NCBI GenBank assembly: GCA_037039685.1
Contig: JAWNGF010000006.1
Coordinates: 1,426,001 to 1,490,000, forward strand
DNA: 64,000 nucleotides
Direction: 5' to 3'
Source of the DNA: Ceratobasidium sp. AG-K
Taxonomy: Eukaryota > Basidiomycota > Agaricomycetes > Cantharellales > Ceratobasidiaceae
Shown here: positions 38,673-48,935 of the stretch, piece by piece
Layout of the letters: each line of letters begins with the position of its first letter
Numbering within the stretch: position 1 is the first letter of the stretch
Translations under genes and position numbers: made by a program
The notes under the pieces: generated by a model
The model's input: the letters and a program-made list of their open reading frames with translations, nothing else
Told to the model about the DNA's origin: nothing
The model's database searches: none

Positions 38673-39203
38673 GTTGAAAGCTTGAGGTTTGTGATAGTCA
38701 AATGCCTTCTGGTTGTGGGGCAAGGAGAGCGAGTTCTTTTGGCCTCCTTATATACAACACTGAAGCCCCCAGTCAAACAAACAGACTGAAAACAACAGAG
38801 CGGGATTGATTGGGACGTTGAGATTACCAAAACTAGCAATTAATAATTACTAGTTTTGGAAAAAATAGTACCTCCAAGGTCCTGGGACATAATAGAGCAG
38901 ATAGTAAGTCCAAGTAAGCTCACTGGCAGTACAGTAGAGGAAATCAAGTTATTGGGGCCAGAGCATTATAGGGGCGGGATTTTCAGCATGGTCAGAGCAG
39001 AGCAATCTGGGAGATGTAATTTTCGGCATATTATTCATGCTGGAGATCTACTGCGTTATGCTTTGTGTTCTCGATAGAGTCCAAGTTGCCAGCAGATGGT
39101 GGTCATGTCCGGGCTCTCATTCGAACAAGCGCCAACCCCGCCGATCACACATCACGTGCCCAAATATCACAAAATTTGGCCTTCTTTCCTCCCTCCATCC
39201 GCG
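38673..39203. other. Spacer upstream of NOG2
   Basis: About 530 bp between divergent genes, likely containing both promoters, with a short AT-rich hairpin at 38827-38859. No coding sequence supported. Confidence 0.45.
38827..38859. repeat. Short perfect inverted repeat (hairpin)
   Basis: CCAAAACTAG at 38827-38836 is mirrored by CTAGTTTTGG at 38850-38859, with a 13-base AT-rich loop. It sits in the divergent promoter region. It could be a transcription-factor palindrome, the centre of a decayed foldback element, or chance. Confidence 0.4.
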
Positions 39204-41710
39204 ATGGCCCCAACTAAAACCAAAAAAGCTCCCAGTACGGGCGGCGAAAAGAAGCTCACCCTCAAGCGAGTCAAGGGAGAAAACTTTTATCGCGATGCCA
39301 AGTCTGCAGCGAGGGTCAAGATGCTCAACGGCGGCAAGGCCGTTCGTGATAGGGACGGCAAGATTATCAAGGCCGCTGCATTCCAGAAAGGAGAGGATGA
39401 GACAAAACCTGGAAGGGTGCAGCCAGATAGGAGATGGTTTGGTGAGTGCGGAGCCTGACCGAAGCGAATGAGAGTTAACGTGGTGTTAGGCAATACGAGA
39501 GTAATTTCGCAGAATGCATTGGATCACTTTAGGACGTCATTGGCGACAAAGAAAGATGATCCATACTCGGTGTTGTTAAAGAGGAACAAGCTACCCATGG
39601 CGCTACTTGATGATGCGGCAAAAGGGACCAAAGTATGTCTCATATTTCTCGATCTGCTCGCTGGGCTAATTTCATTCGCTTAGCGCCCACAAATTGTCGA
39701 CACCGAGCCTTTCGGAGACACCTTTGGTCCCAAAGCTCAGCGAAAGCGTCCTCGCCTCGATGCAGCGATTTCATCCTTCCAGGACCTCGCTGTTGCAACC
39801 GCCGACGGCCCTGCAGAAGGAACGGCCGAAGCATCCGAGCTGCCACTCTTGGCTACTATCCCATATATCGAGGCAGACGTCGAGGCGGAGGCAGACACCC
39901 ATGGCGTATACCATGAGCCGATCTATGCCAAGGGTACATCGAGGCGAATTTACGGAGAGCTGTACAAAGTGCTGGATAGCAGCGATGTGGTTATTCACGT
40001 ACTCGATGCGAGAGACCCATTGGGTACGTTGTGCAAGTGAGTAGTCGAGAGTTGAATACCGTATACTGGCCCTGACTCCATATTAAGGTCTGTAACGGAG
40101 TACTTGCGCAAGGAAAAATCCCACAAGCAGGTCGTGTTATTGCTCAATAAATGCGATCTCGTTCCAACCTGGGTAACGGTAGGTCCAAAGATCATCTCGT
40201 TCGTATGTATTTGCTCACTCGTACATACAGGCTCGTTACGTCTCTCTCCTTTCCAAAACGTATCCTACACTCGCATTCCATGCTAGTCTTACCCATTCAT
40301 TCGGCAAAGGTATGAACACCTCGTCTCTTCCCCATCACTTGCTCATGGCATACCTAGGCTCCCTAATCCAACTCCTCCGTCAATTCTCAACTCTCCACTC
40401 CGACAAGAAGCAAATCTCTGTCGGATTCATTGGATACCCAAATGTCGGCAAATCTTCAGTCATCAACTGCCTCAAAAAGGGACGAGTATGCAAAGTGGCT
40501 CCCATTCCTGGCGAGACCAAGGTGAGCTCACGCGCCAAACATCAGTACCAGCTTGATCAGTGCATATATTAATTTTATCACATCAAGGTCTGGCAATACA
40601 TCACTCTCATGCGCCGAATCTACCTCATCGACTGCCCGGGCATCGTCCCCGTCTCGGCCAAAGACTCCCAAACCGACACAGTCCTCAAAGGAGTCGTACG
40701 CGTCGAAAACCTCGCTACCCCATCCGAACACATCCCCGCCCTCATGCAACGCGTCCGAACAGTATACCTCGAACGGACATACGACGTCCACCTACCCGAT
40801 ATTAGCCAGCCAGTACAAGGAGAAAAGCACGAGCCGCGCTGGGACCCCGAGGTGTTCCTGGAGACGCTCGCGCGCAAGTCGGGAAAGCTGCTTAAGGGTG
40901 GTGAACCGGATCGGGAGACGGTTTCCAAGATGGTGTTGAATGACTGGATTCGGGGCAAGATTCCGTTTTTCGTGAGGCCGCCTGAGGATCCGGAGAAGCC
41001 CGTCAAGGAGGGTAGGATGGGAGAGAGGGCGGGTGTGCCGGGTGTGGAGCAAAAGGTTCGGGCGATCGTGGTTAGGAATTCGTTCGAGGGAGAGGACGCG
41101 GATGTCAAGGGCCCGGTGGAGAAAGAAGAGGAGAAGATGAAGATTGGGGAGGGAAAAGAGGAGGGAGATGAACAGAGCGAGGTTACTGAAGGGGAGGAAG
41201 AGGAAGAGGAGGGAACCAGCGAGGAAGAAGAGGGTGACGATGAGAGCGACGGAGAACTTGCATGGGAGGACGTGTTCCCTGCCGCTCCCGGTGCTGCTGA
41301 ATCGGAGTCCGAGGCGAGTGACCCGGAACCTGAGCACCCTGCACCCAGTAGTTCCAAGAAGAAAGGAAAAGGTATGTTCACCAGTCATCATGTACCTCCT
41401 CATCTCTCACGCCACATGCGATTTAGCCCCAGCGCGCGAGCTGACAGACGAGGGCGACTCCGATACCCCCGTCAGGAAGAAAGAGGCTCGCATGACAACG
41501 AACAAGGTTAGCGTTCTGCCGGATCGTACCGTAACACGCCCTAACCCTATTTTAACCCCCCAGAAAAAAGCGACGAATTTCTTCACTACTGCCAATGTCA
41601 AAAATAAGAACAGGGACCGAAAGATTCCCAAAGCACCGGGTACCAGGAACCCATTAGGATCTTTGCAGCTGAAGGCGGCAAGAGGTGGTCGGGGTGCGAA
41701 ACGAAGGTAA
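39204..41710 (+). CDS. NOG2: Nucleolar GTP-binding protein 2 (60S pre-ribosome assembly)
   Basis: Circularly permuted GTPase needed for late nucleolar/nuclear assembly and export of the 60S subunit. The ATG at 39204 opens [20 protein letters not shown]. The N-terminal block [20 protein letters not shown] and the [19 protein letters not shown] junction are typical of NOG2. G4 (LLNKCDLVP, about 40145) comes before G1 (GYPNVGKSS, about 40433) and G3 (IDCPG, about 40630), the hallmark of the permuted YlqF/YawG family. The C-terminal half has an extreme Glu/Asp-rich segment (about 41110-41260) and a basic end, GGRGAKRR. At least seven introns, all with sensible GT-AG ends, join in frame, including [16 protein letters not shown] near 41370-41425 and TTNK/KKATNFF near 41508-41562. 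Confidence 0.95.
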
Positions 41711-43428
41711 TACCCTTGCGGAATGGGTTATTTTAGGCTTTTTGCGAGCTATGGGTTGCTTGACATGTACAGGACCGTTGGATGAACGCGCATATATCCT
41801 GATCGATTGCCTACCCACTCATGAAATTTGGTATCTAATCTTATGGGGCTAGCCGCTAGTGACTATAACGCTCAGTTTGTCACGGCAATTTGAGGGTGTC
41901 ACAAGTTGCGCATCCTTTGTCAGGCCATACCCAAACTTGTCCACTGCTGCCCATGCGCGAACCTCTAAGCGTGGTTATACCCTTCAAACTATCACACGCA
42001 CCAGTGCGAACCCAATTTTCTGTGCATTGCATTGGCGCCCGAATTTATGCTTGACCAATTTCCACAGTCTTCTGGGCGAGGTCGGCTAGAGCCCTTTACA
42101 CGGACATTTTACCCAACTCAGTATAATTATTTCCAGCTGCAGTCGCGAAACACCCGGCACCGCCGCCATTCATGTTTGCAAAAGGTCGCCTATGTGCTGC
42201 GTAAGCCTTGGAATACCATCTCTCTATGGCTGCGAGGTTTCACTGGGTCCGAACAAAGACCGAGGTGGCATACGTGACCTTCTTTTCCTGGTCCTGTTAC
42301 TCATGATCAAGTGCAGAATAGCACCGTAAACATCTCCATGCACAGCCAACCCTCGATGTGTACTTCGATAATATCACTTGGACTGGCCCTGGACCTCATG
42401 CCTCAGCGCTTGTTCCCGTTATAACGTTAGGGCAGTCCTCCCCCCGATTCATACCATACTTAGGTATATGCGCGATTATAAGTGAGCCATAAGATAGGAG
42501 AGATAAGAAACACCCATATTCGATGTGAGTAAGTAGGTAGCTCTTCATGTGATGTGGGTGACTATATCTGATGTTCCTCTCCCCTCCCTACTTGTAGCTA
42601 ACAGCCTGTATATTCTCCGCATCGCGGTGGTTTGCAATGAAAGATACACGCTCCACGCACTCTTACATTAAATCTCTCCGTGTATGCTTAATATCACGTG
42701 AACTAGGTTATTTGGCATATGCCAGGCATTTGGGTGGTCAATCACGATGCTGATACCCTGCGGTTACTCAACGTTAGCAGGATCGTACCTTAGCGCGACC
42801 AATTTTAACCACAATCACATCCCAACCTATACTAAGATTGTACAGCCTAGCGTACCTGACATATTTGATATGTTTCGAGAAAATATGAGTGGCGAGGATA
42901 TAGAGAAGTGAGTGAAGACTCGGCGCTTCACCGGGCATTGAGGCTGAAATTCAGTCTCAGGCGGTATTCAACTAGTGAACTGAAACCATGAAGATAATGT
43001 ATGCAAGCGACACGCCAGCTTTTCATTGCTATAGCGCGACCCAAGAATGCAATACGATTGCTTCATACTTGGACGTGTGAGCGAGCATCCAGGGCCATAA
43101 GTCTGTAACTCTCCAAGATTCTGATGGCGAGGCCAGACGGGTTGCTTTAAACTGGGATTCATGCGATCAACAGGGTTATACCACTAGGGGTCTCGGTCAT
43201 ATGCTATGCACCGAGACGATCAAAATGAACTGCGAAGAGCTTGCAGCTTTCAACTCTAAAACCAAATGTGTTTGTGATGTGCTACTCCTTTCTTTTTTGC
43301 GAGGCGATACGATATCCACAAGCTCAGCCAAAGTAAACATTAGTCTCAAGCTAACTATTGTCTGCTTGAACTCATATGCAGCCGTTCCGTTCTAACCCAA
43401 GGTACTCAGAGCACAACCTTGTTGTAGA
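41711..43428. other. Gene-poor gap with direct-repeat copy 1
   Basis: About 1.7 kb downstream of NOG2. Several 60-80-codon frames occur on both strands without recognisable content. The right part (about 42880-43420) is similar to 45010-45540. I can support no gene. Confidence 0.45.
42880..43420 (+). repeat. Diverged direct repeat, copy 1
   Basis: Read by eye, this segment aligns in blocks with 45010-45540 in the same orientation. Examples are GAGTGAAGACTCGGCGCTT against GAGTGAAGACACTGTTGGCG, and CTACTCCTTTCTTTTTTGCG (about 43284) against CTACTCCTTTATCTTTGCAT (about 45409). The end of both copies shares a CCGTTCCGTTC/TCCGTTCCAAC block. The middle is poorly conserved. The copies lie about 2.1 kb apart and flank the membrane-protein gene. 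Confidence 0.5.
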
Positions 43429-44879
43429 ATGTCGACTAGCCTCGCTTGGAACCTGACTATTGAGGACTCCAGTCCTATCATTGTCTACCAGCCGTACGGT
43501 GCGTCAATGGACTCAGGCCCCGCTCTGAAAATGGCCTGATCGATGCTCTAGTGGACGGTGCCGCAAATTCCTCGTGGGCTACATACGACTCGGTGTCCGG
43601 TAAGCTCTCATAGCTAGGTAACCGTGTGCAAGAAAGCTCATAATACGGTTAGGGTTCCAAATAGGAGAGACACTGCTGGGGAACTCGTCGCACGTAACAT
43701 GGAGCGACCGATCGAGCATCTACTTGGAATTTTACGGTATAAACACAGGCCCCTATGGCAACACACAGCTAACACACGTCGTAGGGAGTGCCATCTATTT
43801 GTATGGTGAAGCAAACTGTACCTATGATATTACTATCGATGAGGTCAAGCAGCCCTCAACTTCCCCTAACGGTCCGCTCCTTGCATCTTTCCCGGACTTA
43901 ACGCAAGGAGAACACATTATGTTGCTCGAACCGAACCCGGGCGGCTCGCCCGACACTGGATTCGCATTCGACAAAGCACTAGTCACATTGCAGTCACTAT
44001 CAGGGTAAGCGACCCTCCGGCGTGCTGTGCGTTCATATGGCTAATAACAATGTTCAGCGAGGCGGACAAGAATGTCTATGACAGCCGCAATTCCTCGCTT
44101 GGTTACTCGGGCTCCTGGTCGGAGATTAACAACCAGTCGATACCTTCAACCCCAACCTTGGCTCCACATCATCAAACTCAGGATGGAATGGCCTTGGTCT
44201 CACTTGAGTTCTACGGGGATGCGGTGCTAGTTGAGGGGCCGCTTGGTTGGAAGGTTTCACAGTAAGTATACTCGCAGGATTTTTTTTTTTCATTTATTTA
44301 TCATCTGGATTGCAGATATATTATTGTAAGCGACTACTAGCCACTACTACCTATCGGAGACTAATCTTTTTCTTCTTCCCACGACAGGCGCTTGATAATG
44401 GATACTATAACTACAACGCTTCCTCGGAAGTAGTAGTGGGAAGCATCGTTATGTTCTACATGACTGGCCTTGATCCCAACAAAAGACACTCGGTCACCCT
44501 GATGAGTCGACAGACACTTGAAACCTCTACTTTTGGCTTAAACTCAATCACAGTGTTCGGATCCCAGGGTCGGAAAACGTACGTACTCCCTCAATGAAAC
44601 GATCAATTAATAACGTGGACTAATAGTGATACACCTCTCAAAGAAACTCCTATCGTTCCCATTCTGGCATCCGTGTTGACCGTAGTGGTATTCCTCCATT
44701 TACTGGGAGGAGGAATCTACCTAAGAAGACTACGTCAGAAACAGCGTCGTGAGGCAGCCGAGCTTGATCCCGAGAGCACCAGGTGCGAGCCAGGATTGGA
44801 GTTGACTACCCTGGGTACTGTCACCGAGTCCTCTCCAGAAATGGACGGAAAGACGACAGGGGAGCCGAACAGGCACTGA
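43429..44879 (+). CDS. Single-pass membrane protein with beta-rich extracellular region, unknown function
   Basis: The start ATG at 43429 gives MSTSLAWNLTIEDSSPIIVY. Further exons carry NSSHVTWSDRSSIYLEFYG, a 48-bp intron, then SAIYLYGEANCTYDITIDEV, SDLT-like DLTQGEHIMLLEPNPGGSPD, and a second similar unit (YGDAVLVEGPLGWKVSQ, YYNYNASSEVVVGS). Near the end a hydrophobic helix (VPILASVLTVVVFLHLLGGG) is followed by the basic stop-transfer RRLRQKQRRE and a cytoplasmic tail ending TTGEPNRH. Duplicated extracellular beta units with one transmembrane helix are common in uncharacterised Agaricomycete proteins; function unknown. Near 43535 the frame changes from GASMDSGPAL to ENGLIDALVDG without an intron I can place, so the gene may carry an indel there. 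Confidence 0.6.
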
Positions 44880-45650
44880 GACGAGTGTATGCATGGAGGG
44901 CTCTCAGAGGTTGGAATATATGCATGGTTATCAGTGCTATACACATAGGTGACTTCGCATACATGATTCGGAGGTTTCTAAATATCCATCTTTTCGTTTA
45001 ATTATTTGTTTATTAATAATACGGGAGGTGAGGACGCGGAGAAGCGAGTGAAGACACTGTTGGCGCTTATTTACATGAGCTGCAGTCTACCTGTCCTAAC
45101 CAGTAACCAGAAGGGCGGCATACGTGAGGACCAAATTGGGGGTGTACTACTCCGAATGATGGTGACAAACGTCCTTGCGGGAAAAGCTGATTGCTGTCAA
45201 GTGAAGAGAAAAAAAAGTGAGCATCAAAGCCTCATGGGCGCGAATTGTCAGCAGCAAGGCCTGGACCGGGTCGGCTCGAGTCCATGTATGCCTCGCTGAC
45301 GCGGATATGCCACTGAGACATATGGAGCATTCTCGGTGCATCAGGGCCACTCGAATGGACGTTGGATGGCTTCAAGCCACCACTCAGAAGTCAAATAAAG
45401 ATATGTCTACTCCTTTATCTTTGCATGAGGCGATGCCCTGTTCACAAATTCAACCAAAGCAAATATTAAGCTTCCATTGTCTATTGTCGCCTTTAATCAC
45501 TTATTAGAACAGAAATTCCGTTCCAACTCGAGTCAACTGAGTTAGTCAGAGGCCCGTTGACCTCGTGGTTTGTCACGTTCAGGGTCTGGACCCTAATTAG
45601 GAAGATCACGTTCTGTGTCCTCAACCAATCTCGCACCGCCCATACATAAA
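44880..45650. other. Gap with direct-repeat copy 2
   Basis: About 770 bp between the membrane-protein gene and the complex I gene. Most of it is the second copy of the diverged direct repeat. Short frames on both strands are not convincing. Confidence 0.45.
45010..45540 (+). repeat. Diverged direct repeat, copy 2
   Basis: Second copy of the segment at 42880-43420, same orientation. It ends roughly 110 bp before the start codon of the complex I subunit gene. Copy 1 ends immediately before the start codon of the membrane-protein gene. Both copies therefore lie in promoter position. Confidence 0.5.
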
Positions 45651-45990
45651 ATGTCTTTTGTCACGAACGGTCTTCGCTACCTGGTGTGCACCCTTGCTTA
45701 CCGTACCGCGTCATGCTAAACTAATAAATTGTCTTCGAAAGCAACGGCAAGCGCATGAAAATCCGACGATCGTGTGGTCCCTGGGAATTGGTGCTTGCGG
45801 ACCTCTGGCAGCAGTCGTCGTCCCACCCATACGGAAGAGGTTCTTTGGATGGGTTCCTGACGAGAGAGTCCCTACTACTTATCCTTGTGAGTTTGACTGC
45901 TAACATAAATAATTATGGTCCTAATCCTGATATGCAGTGCCGAAGCGAGCAAGACTACCTGTGACAGGATACGACGATCCAGAAAACTAG
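45651..45990 (+). CDS. NADH:ubiquinone oxidoreductase 9.5 kDa (NI9M-type) subunit
   Basis: A 76-residue accessory subunit of mitochondrial complex I, found by joining three small exons by hand: 45651-45683 (MSFVTNGLRYL), 45742-45886 and 45938-45990. They total 231 nt with no remainder. Both introns (58 and 51 bp) have GTGTGC/GTGAGT donors and AAAG/GCAG acceptors. The protein has the family layout: RYL at the N-terminus, a hydrophobic segment TIVWSLGIGACGPLAAVVVP, then PIRKRFFGW, VPTTYPLPKRAR and LPVTGYDD near the end. The length matches the fungal 9.5 kDa subunit. None of its exons forms a long open frame by itself, so it is easily missed. It presumably sits in the inner membrane. Confidence 0.85.
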
Positions 45991-46428
45991 GGGTCCTAGT
46001 CATGTTTTTGGTAGCTCGAAAATTTAACTGGTTAAAACTATTGACAAGGCGTTGCGTGAGTTCGTTGTGTTGGGGGGACGAAATGGGTAGACGTGCAAAG
46101 AACATCCTGTGGACCAACACTGCCGAGCAGCTGCCCAACATTATCCGCCGTGTGGAACTTTCGTTATACCAACCCCGCTGGTATTCTCCGATGGGATACA
46201 CTTCTTCATATAAATCTGTCTAATTGCGTATGATATGTGCCCTACTGATCGATCGGTTGCATAGAGGGAGAGAGTGTCGGCCCCGCTATAACTATTTTTA
46301 CTGATGCACACTTCTCCTTACTGATCAGTGACGTTCAAATCGGAGGAAAGACACTGATTACATCATATTGGGTTCATCTCTGACTCGTGATCAATTGGAC
46401 TCGGCGAGGCATTCCCCATACCTCAACC
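45991..46428. other. Spacer, candidate left inversion breakpoint
   Basis: About 440 bp between the complex I gene and the HyuB-type gene. No coding sequence supported. If the 5-oxoprolinase gene was split by inversion, one breakpoint lies here. Confidence 0.45.
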
Positions 46429-48690
46429 ATGTCCAACTCTGACTCGAAAAACAATGGGCCAGATCCAATTACCCTTACTCTCTTTGCTAACCGGTTCATG
46501 GGTGTAGCAGAAGCTATGGGCCGAATGTTACAGCAAACTGCCATAAGCACAAACATCAAGGAGCGACTCGACTTCTCGTGTGCACTCTTCGCTCCTGATG
46601 GAGACCTTGTTGCGAATGCGCCTTTTATCCCAATCCATTTAGGAGCAATGAGCTTGTAAGTCGATCCTTAACGCACTGCCAAGTGTTCTGAATTTACCTT
46701 GCGACTGGTGTTTAGCGCAGTCAAATACCAGATGAAGGTGCACGGAAAGAATATCAAAGAAGGAGACGTGTTTATGGCCAACTCGCCTAGTGCGGGAGGC
46801 TCGTAAGCATAATCTAACCTCGCACCTCCAAGAAACTAACCGCGTCTAGACATCTTCCAGACATTACGATCATTTCTCCTGTCTTCGATCCCGACTCCAA
46901 ACGAATCATATTCTTCACAGCTTCTCGTGGGCACCACGCCGACGTAGGCGGTATTCTACCAGGTAGTATGCCACCCACCTCTGTTTCGATATTCGACGAA
47001 GGCGCGGAAATCACAAGTTTCAAGATTGTAAACGAGGGTGTCTATGATTCGGAGGGCCTGAGGGTGTTGATGTGTGAGAAGCCTGCGAGGTATCCCGGTA
47101 GTTCGGGATGTAGAAATATTCGAGACGTCGAGAGCGATCTCAAAGCGGTGGGTCATATAAATGATGTGTTGGCTTAATAATATTAACCATGGGATTGGAA
47201 GTAGCAAATCGCGGCGAACCACAAGGGAATTCAACTTATCCATGCTTGTGAGGCCGATGCAAAGCGACTCCATGTGTTTACTGATTCCCAGCAAAGTGAT
47301 CAAAGAGTACGGTCTCGCGACTGTTCACGAGTACATGCTCCACATTCGGAATAATGCGGAACAGTCGGTGCGCAATCTACTTCGAGACTTTGCCAAAGAA
47401 CATGGCAATAAACTCGGGCGGGGGATTGTCTCGATGATGGCTCGCCCGTTCGTTGCCCTACTTTCCACTCACCACCTTTGCTAAAACAAAACATAGTTGA
47501 ACCTTCGTATCGAAATTAACGAGGAATCTGGCAGCGCTATATTTGACTTCGAAGGCACTGGACCAGAAATTCGAGGAAACCTCAACGCCCCAATATCGGT
47601 TGTACACAGCGCGGTGATATATTGCATGCGCTCCATGTTGAACGCAGATATCCCGCTCAATGCTGGTTGTTTGGTCCCGATCGAAAGTAAGTCCGTATAA
47701 TGTTGAAGGGTGTGCACGTATGAATGATTGTCGTATCGTAGTCAAGATCCCGGAACTTTGCTTCTTGCACCCGTCCCGTACTGCAGCGGTTTGTGCTGGA
47801 AACGTATTAACATCGCAGAGAATTGTGGATGTGGTACTGAAGGCATTTAGCGCGTGTGCAGCAAGCCAAGGATGTACCAAGTGCGTATTACTAGGCAATA
47901 TTTGAGACCTTGACGCATTTAATCATATTCATAGTAACTTGACATTCGGAACGGGCGGTAAGGACAAAGACGGGAAAGTAACCCAAGGATGGGGCTATTA
48001 CGAGGTATACTTAAACATCATCCTCCATTCTAGCCGCTTATAAGTTCTTAAAATACAGACGATTGCTGGGGGCTCTGGGGCTGGACCAGGGTGGCACGGA
48101 ACATCCGGTATTCATACTCATATCACCAACACGCGCATTGGTGACGTCGAAATCCTGGAACGACGCTACCCCGTGCTTCTGCATGAATTCTCCTTGCGCA
48201 AGGGATCTGGAGGGGTCGGGGAGTACATGGGTGGGGATGGTGTGATTAGGGATATTGAGTTCTTACATGAGATGCAGGTTTCAATTCTATCCGAGGTATG
48301 AAGCGCTGGCATGCCCGTCTTATAGATATCTTACCTGCGATTTTCCAGCGCCGAGTCCTTCACCCATACGGCATGGAAGGTGGTGGACCAGGTGCATGTG
48401 GACAAAACATTTGGATCAAGCAGCCACGCGAGGAATTCGATGTGCCTCAACTCGAAGTTAAGGATGAAGCACCTCCCAAGCCGCGGATGATTAATATTGG
48501 AGGCAAGGCCACAGTGCTGATGGGCAAGGGCGATCATATCGTGATACATACTCCGGGCGGAGGTGCATGGGGCGCTCCTAAAGGGGATGGAGTGCCGGTT
48601 GTTCAGGCTGGACTGGCTCCTGGGGAGAAGATGGAGTGGGCAGCGAGGGGCAGTTTGGCCGACCGTGCCGCAGCTCAAGCAGAGTTTTAG
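46429..48690 (+). CDS. 5-oxoprolinase, HyuB-type half
   Basis: Matches the C-terminal half of eukaryotic 5-oxoprolinase, the ATP-dependent enzyme opening 5-oxoproline to glutamate in the glutathione cycle (cytosolic). The ATG at 46429 gives [20 protein letters not shown]. Diagnostic blocks follow: [162 protein letters not shown] and the [15 protein letters not shown] end. At least seven introns are needed. Around 47415-47425 the frame must shift by one base in a G5 run to reach LDDGSPV. The usual N-terminal HyuA half is absent here and lies inverted at 55.6-58.5 kb. Confidence 0.85.
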
Positions 48691-48935
48691 GGAAACGAGA
48701 GAATAAATGAATTAGTGAAGTGCTCTCGCATGGTTTGAAAGCGTTGACGTCGCCTTGAGTATGGAATTCATTAAAGTTTTTACAAGTGGGGCCATTACGT
48801 AATGCAGTGGCTAAAGTAGGTTTACCTTTGTCATGGGCAACCACCATCTTGAAAATCCAAAGTCGAATATCCTCCTCGAATTATACGATAAAGCCTAACT
48901 TGAGTGCTCAGGTACTCTTTATTGATTTGTAAACT

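Noticed and set aside
40620..41381. 253-codon Ser-rich minus-strand frame
   Set aside because: Antisense to the Glu-rich segment of NOG2; Glu codons read backwards give Ser/Leu codons.
42880..45540. Direct repeats as LTRs of a retrotransposon
   Set aside because: The interior codes for a membrane protein with no reverse transcriptase, integrase or gag, and the repeats lack clear TG...CA ends.
45915..46223. 102-codon plus-strand frame
   Set aside because: Starts inside the second intron of the complex I subunit gene in another frame and shows no family features.
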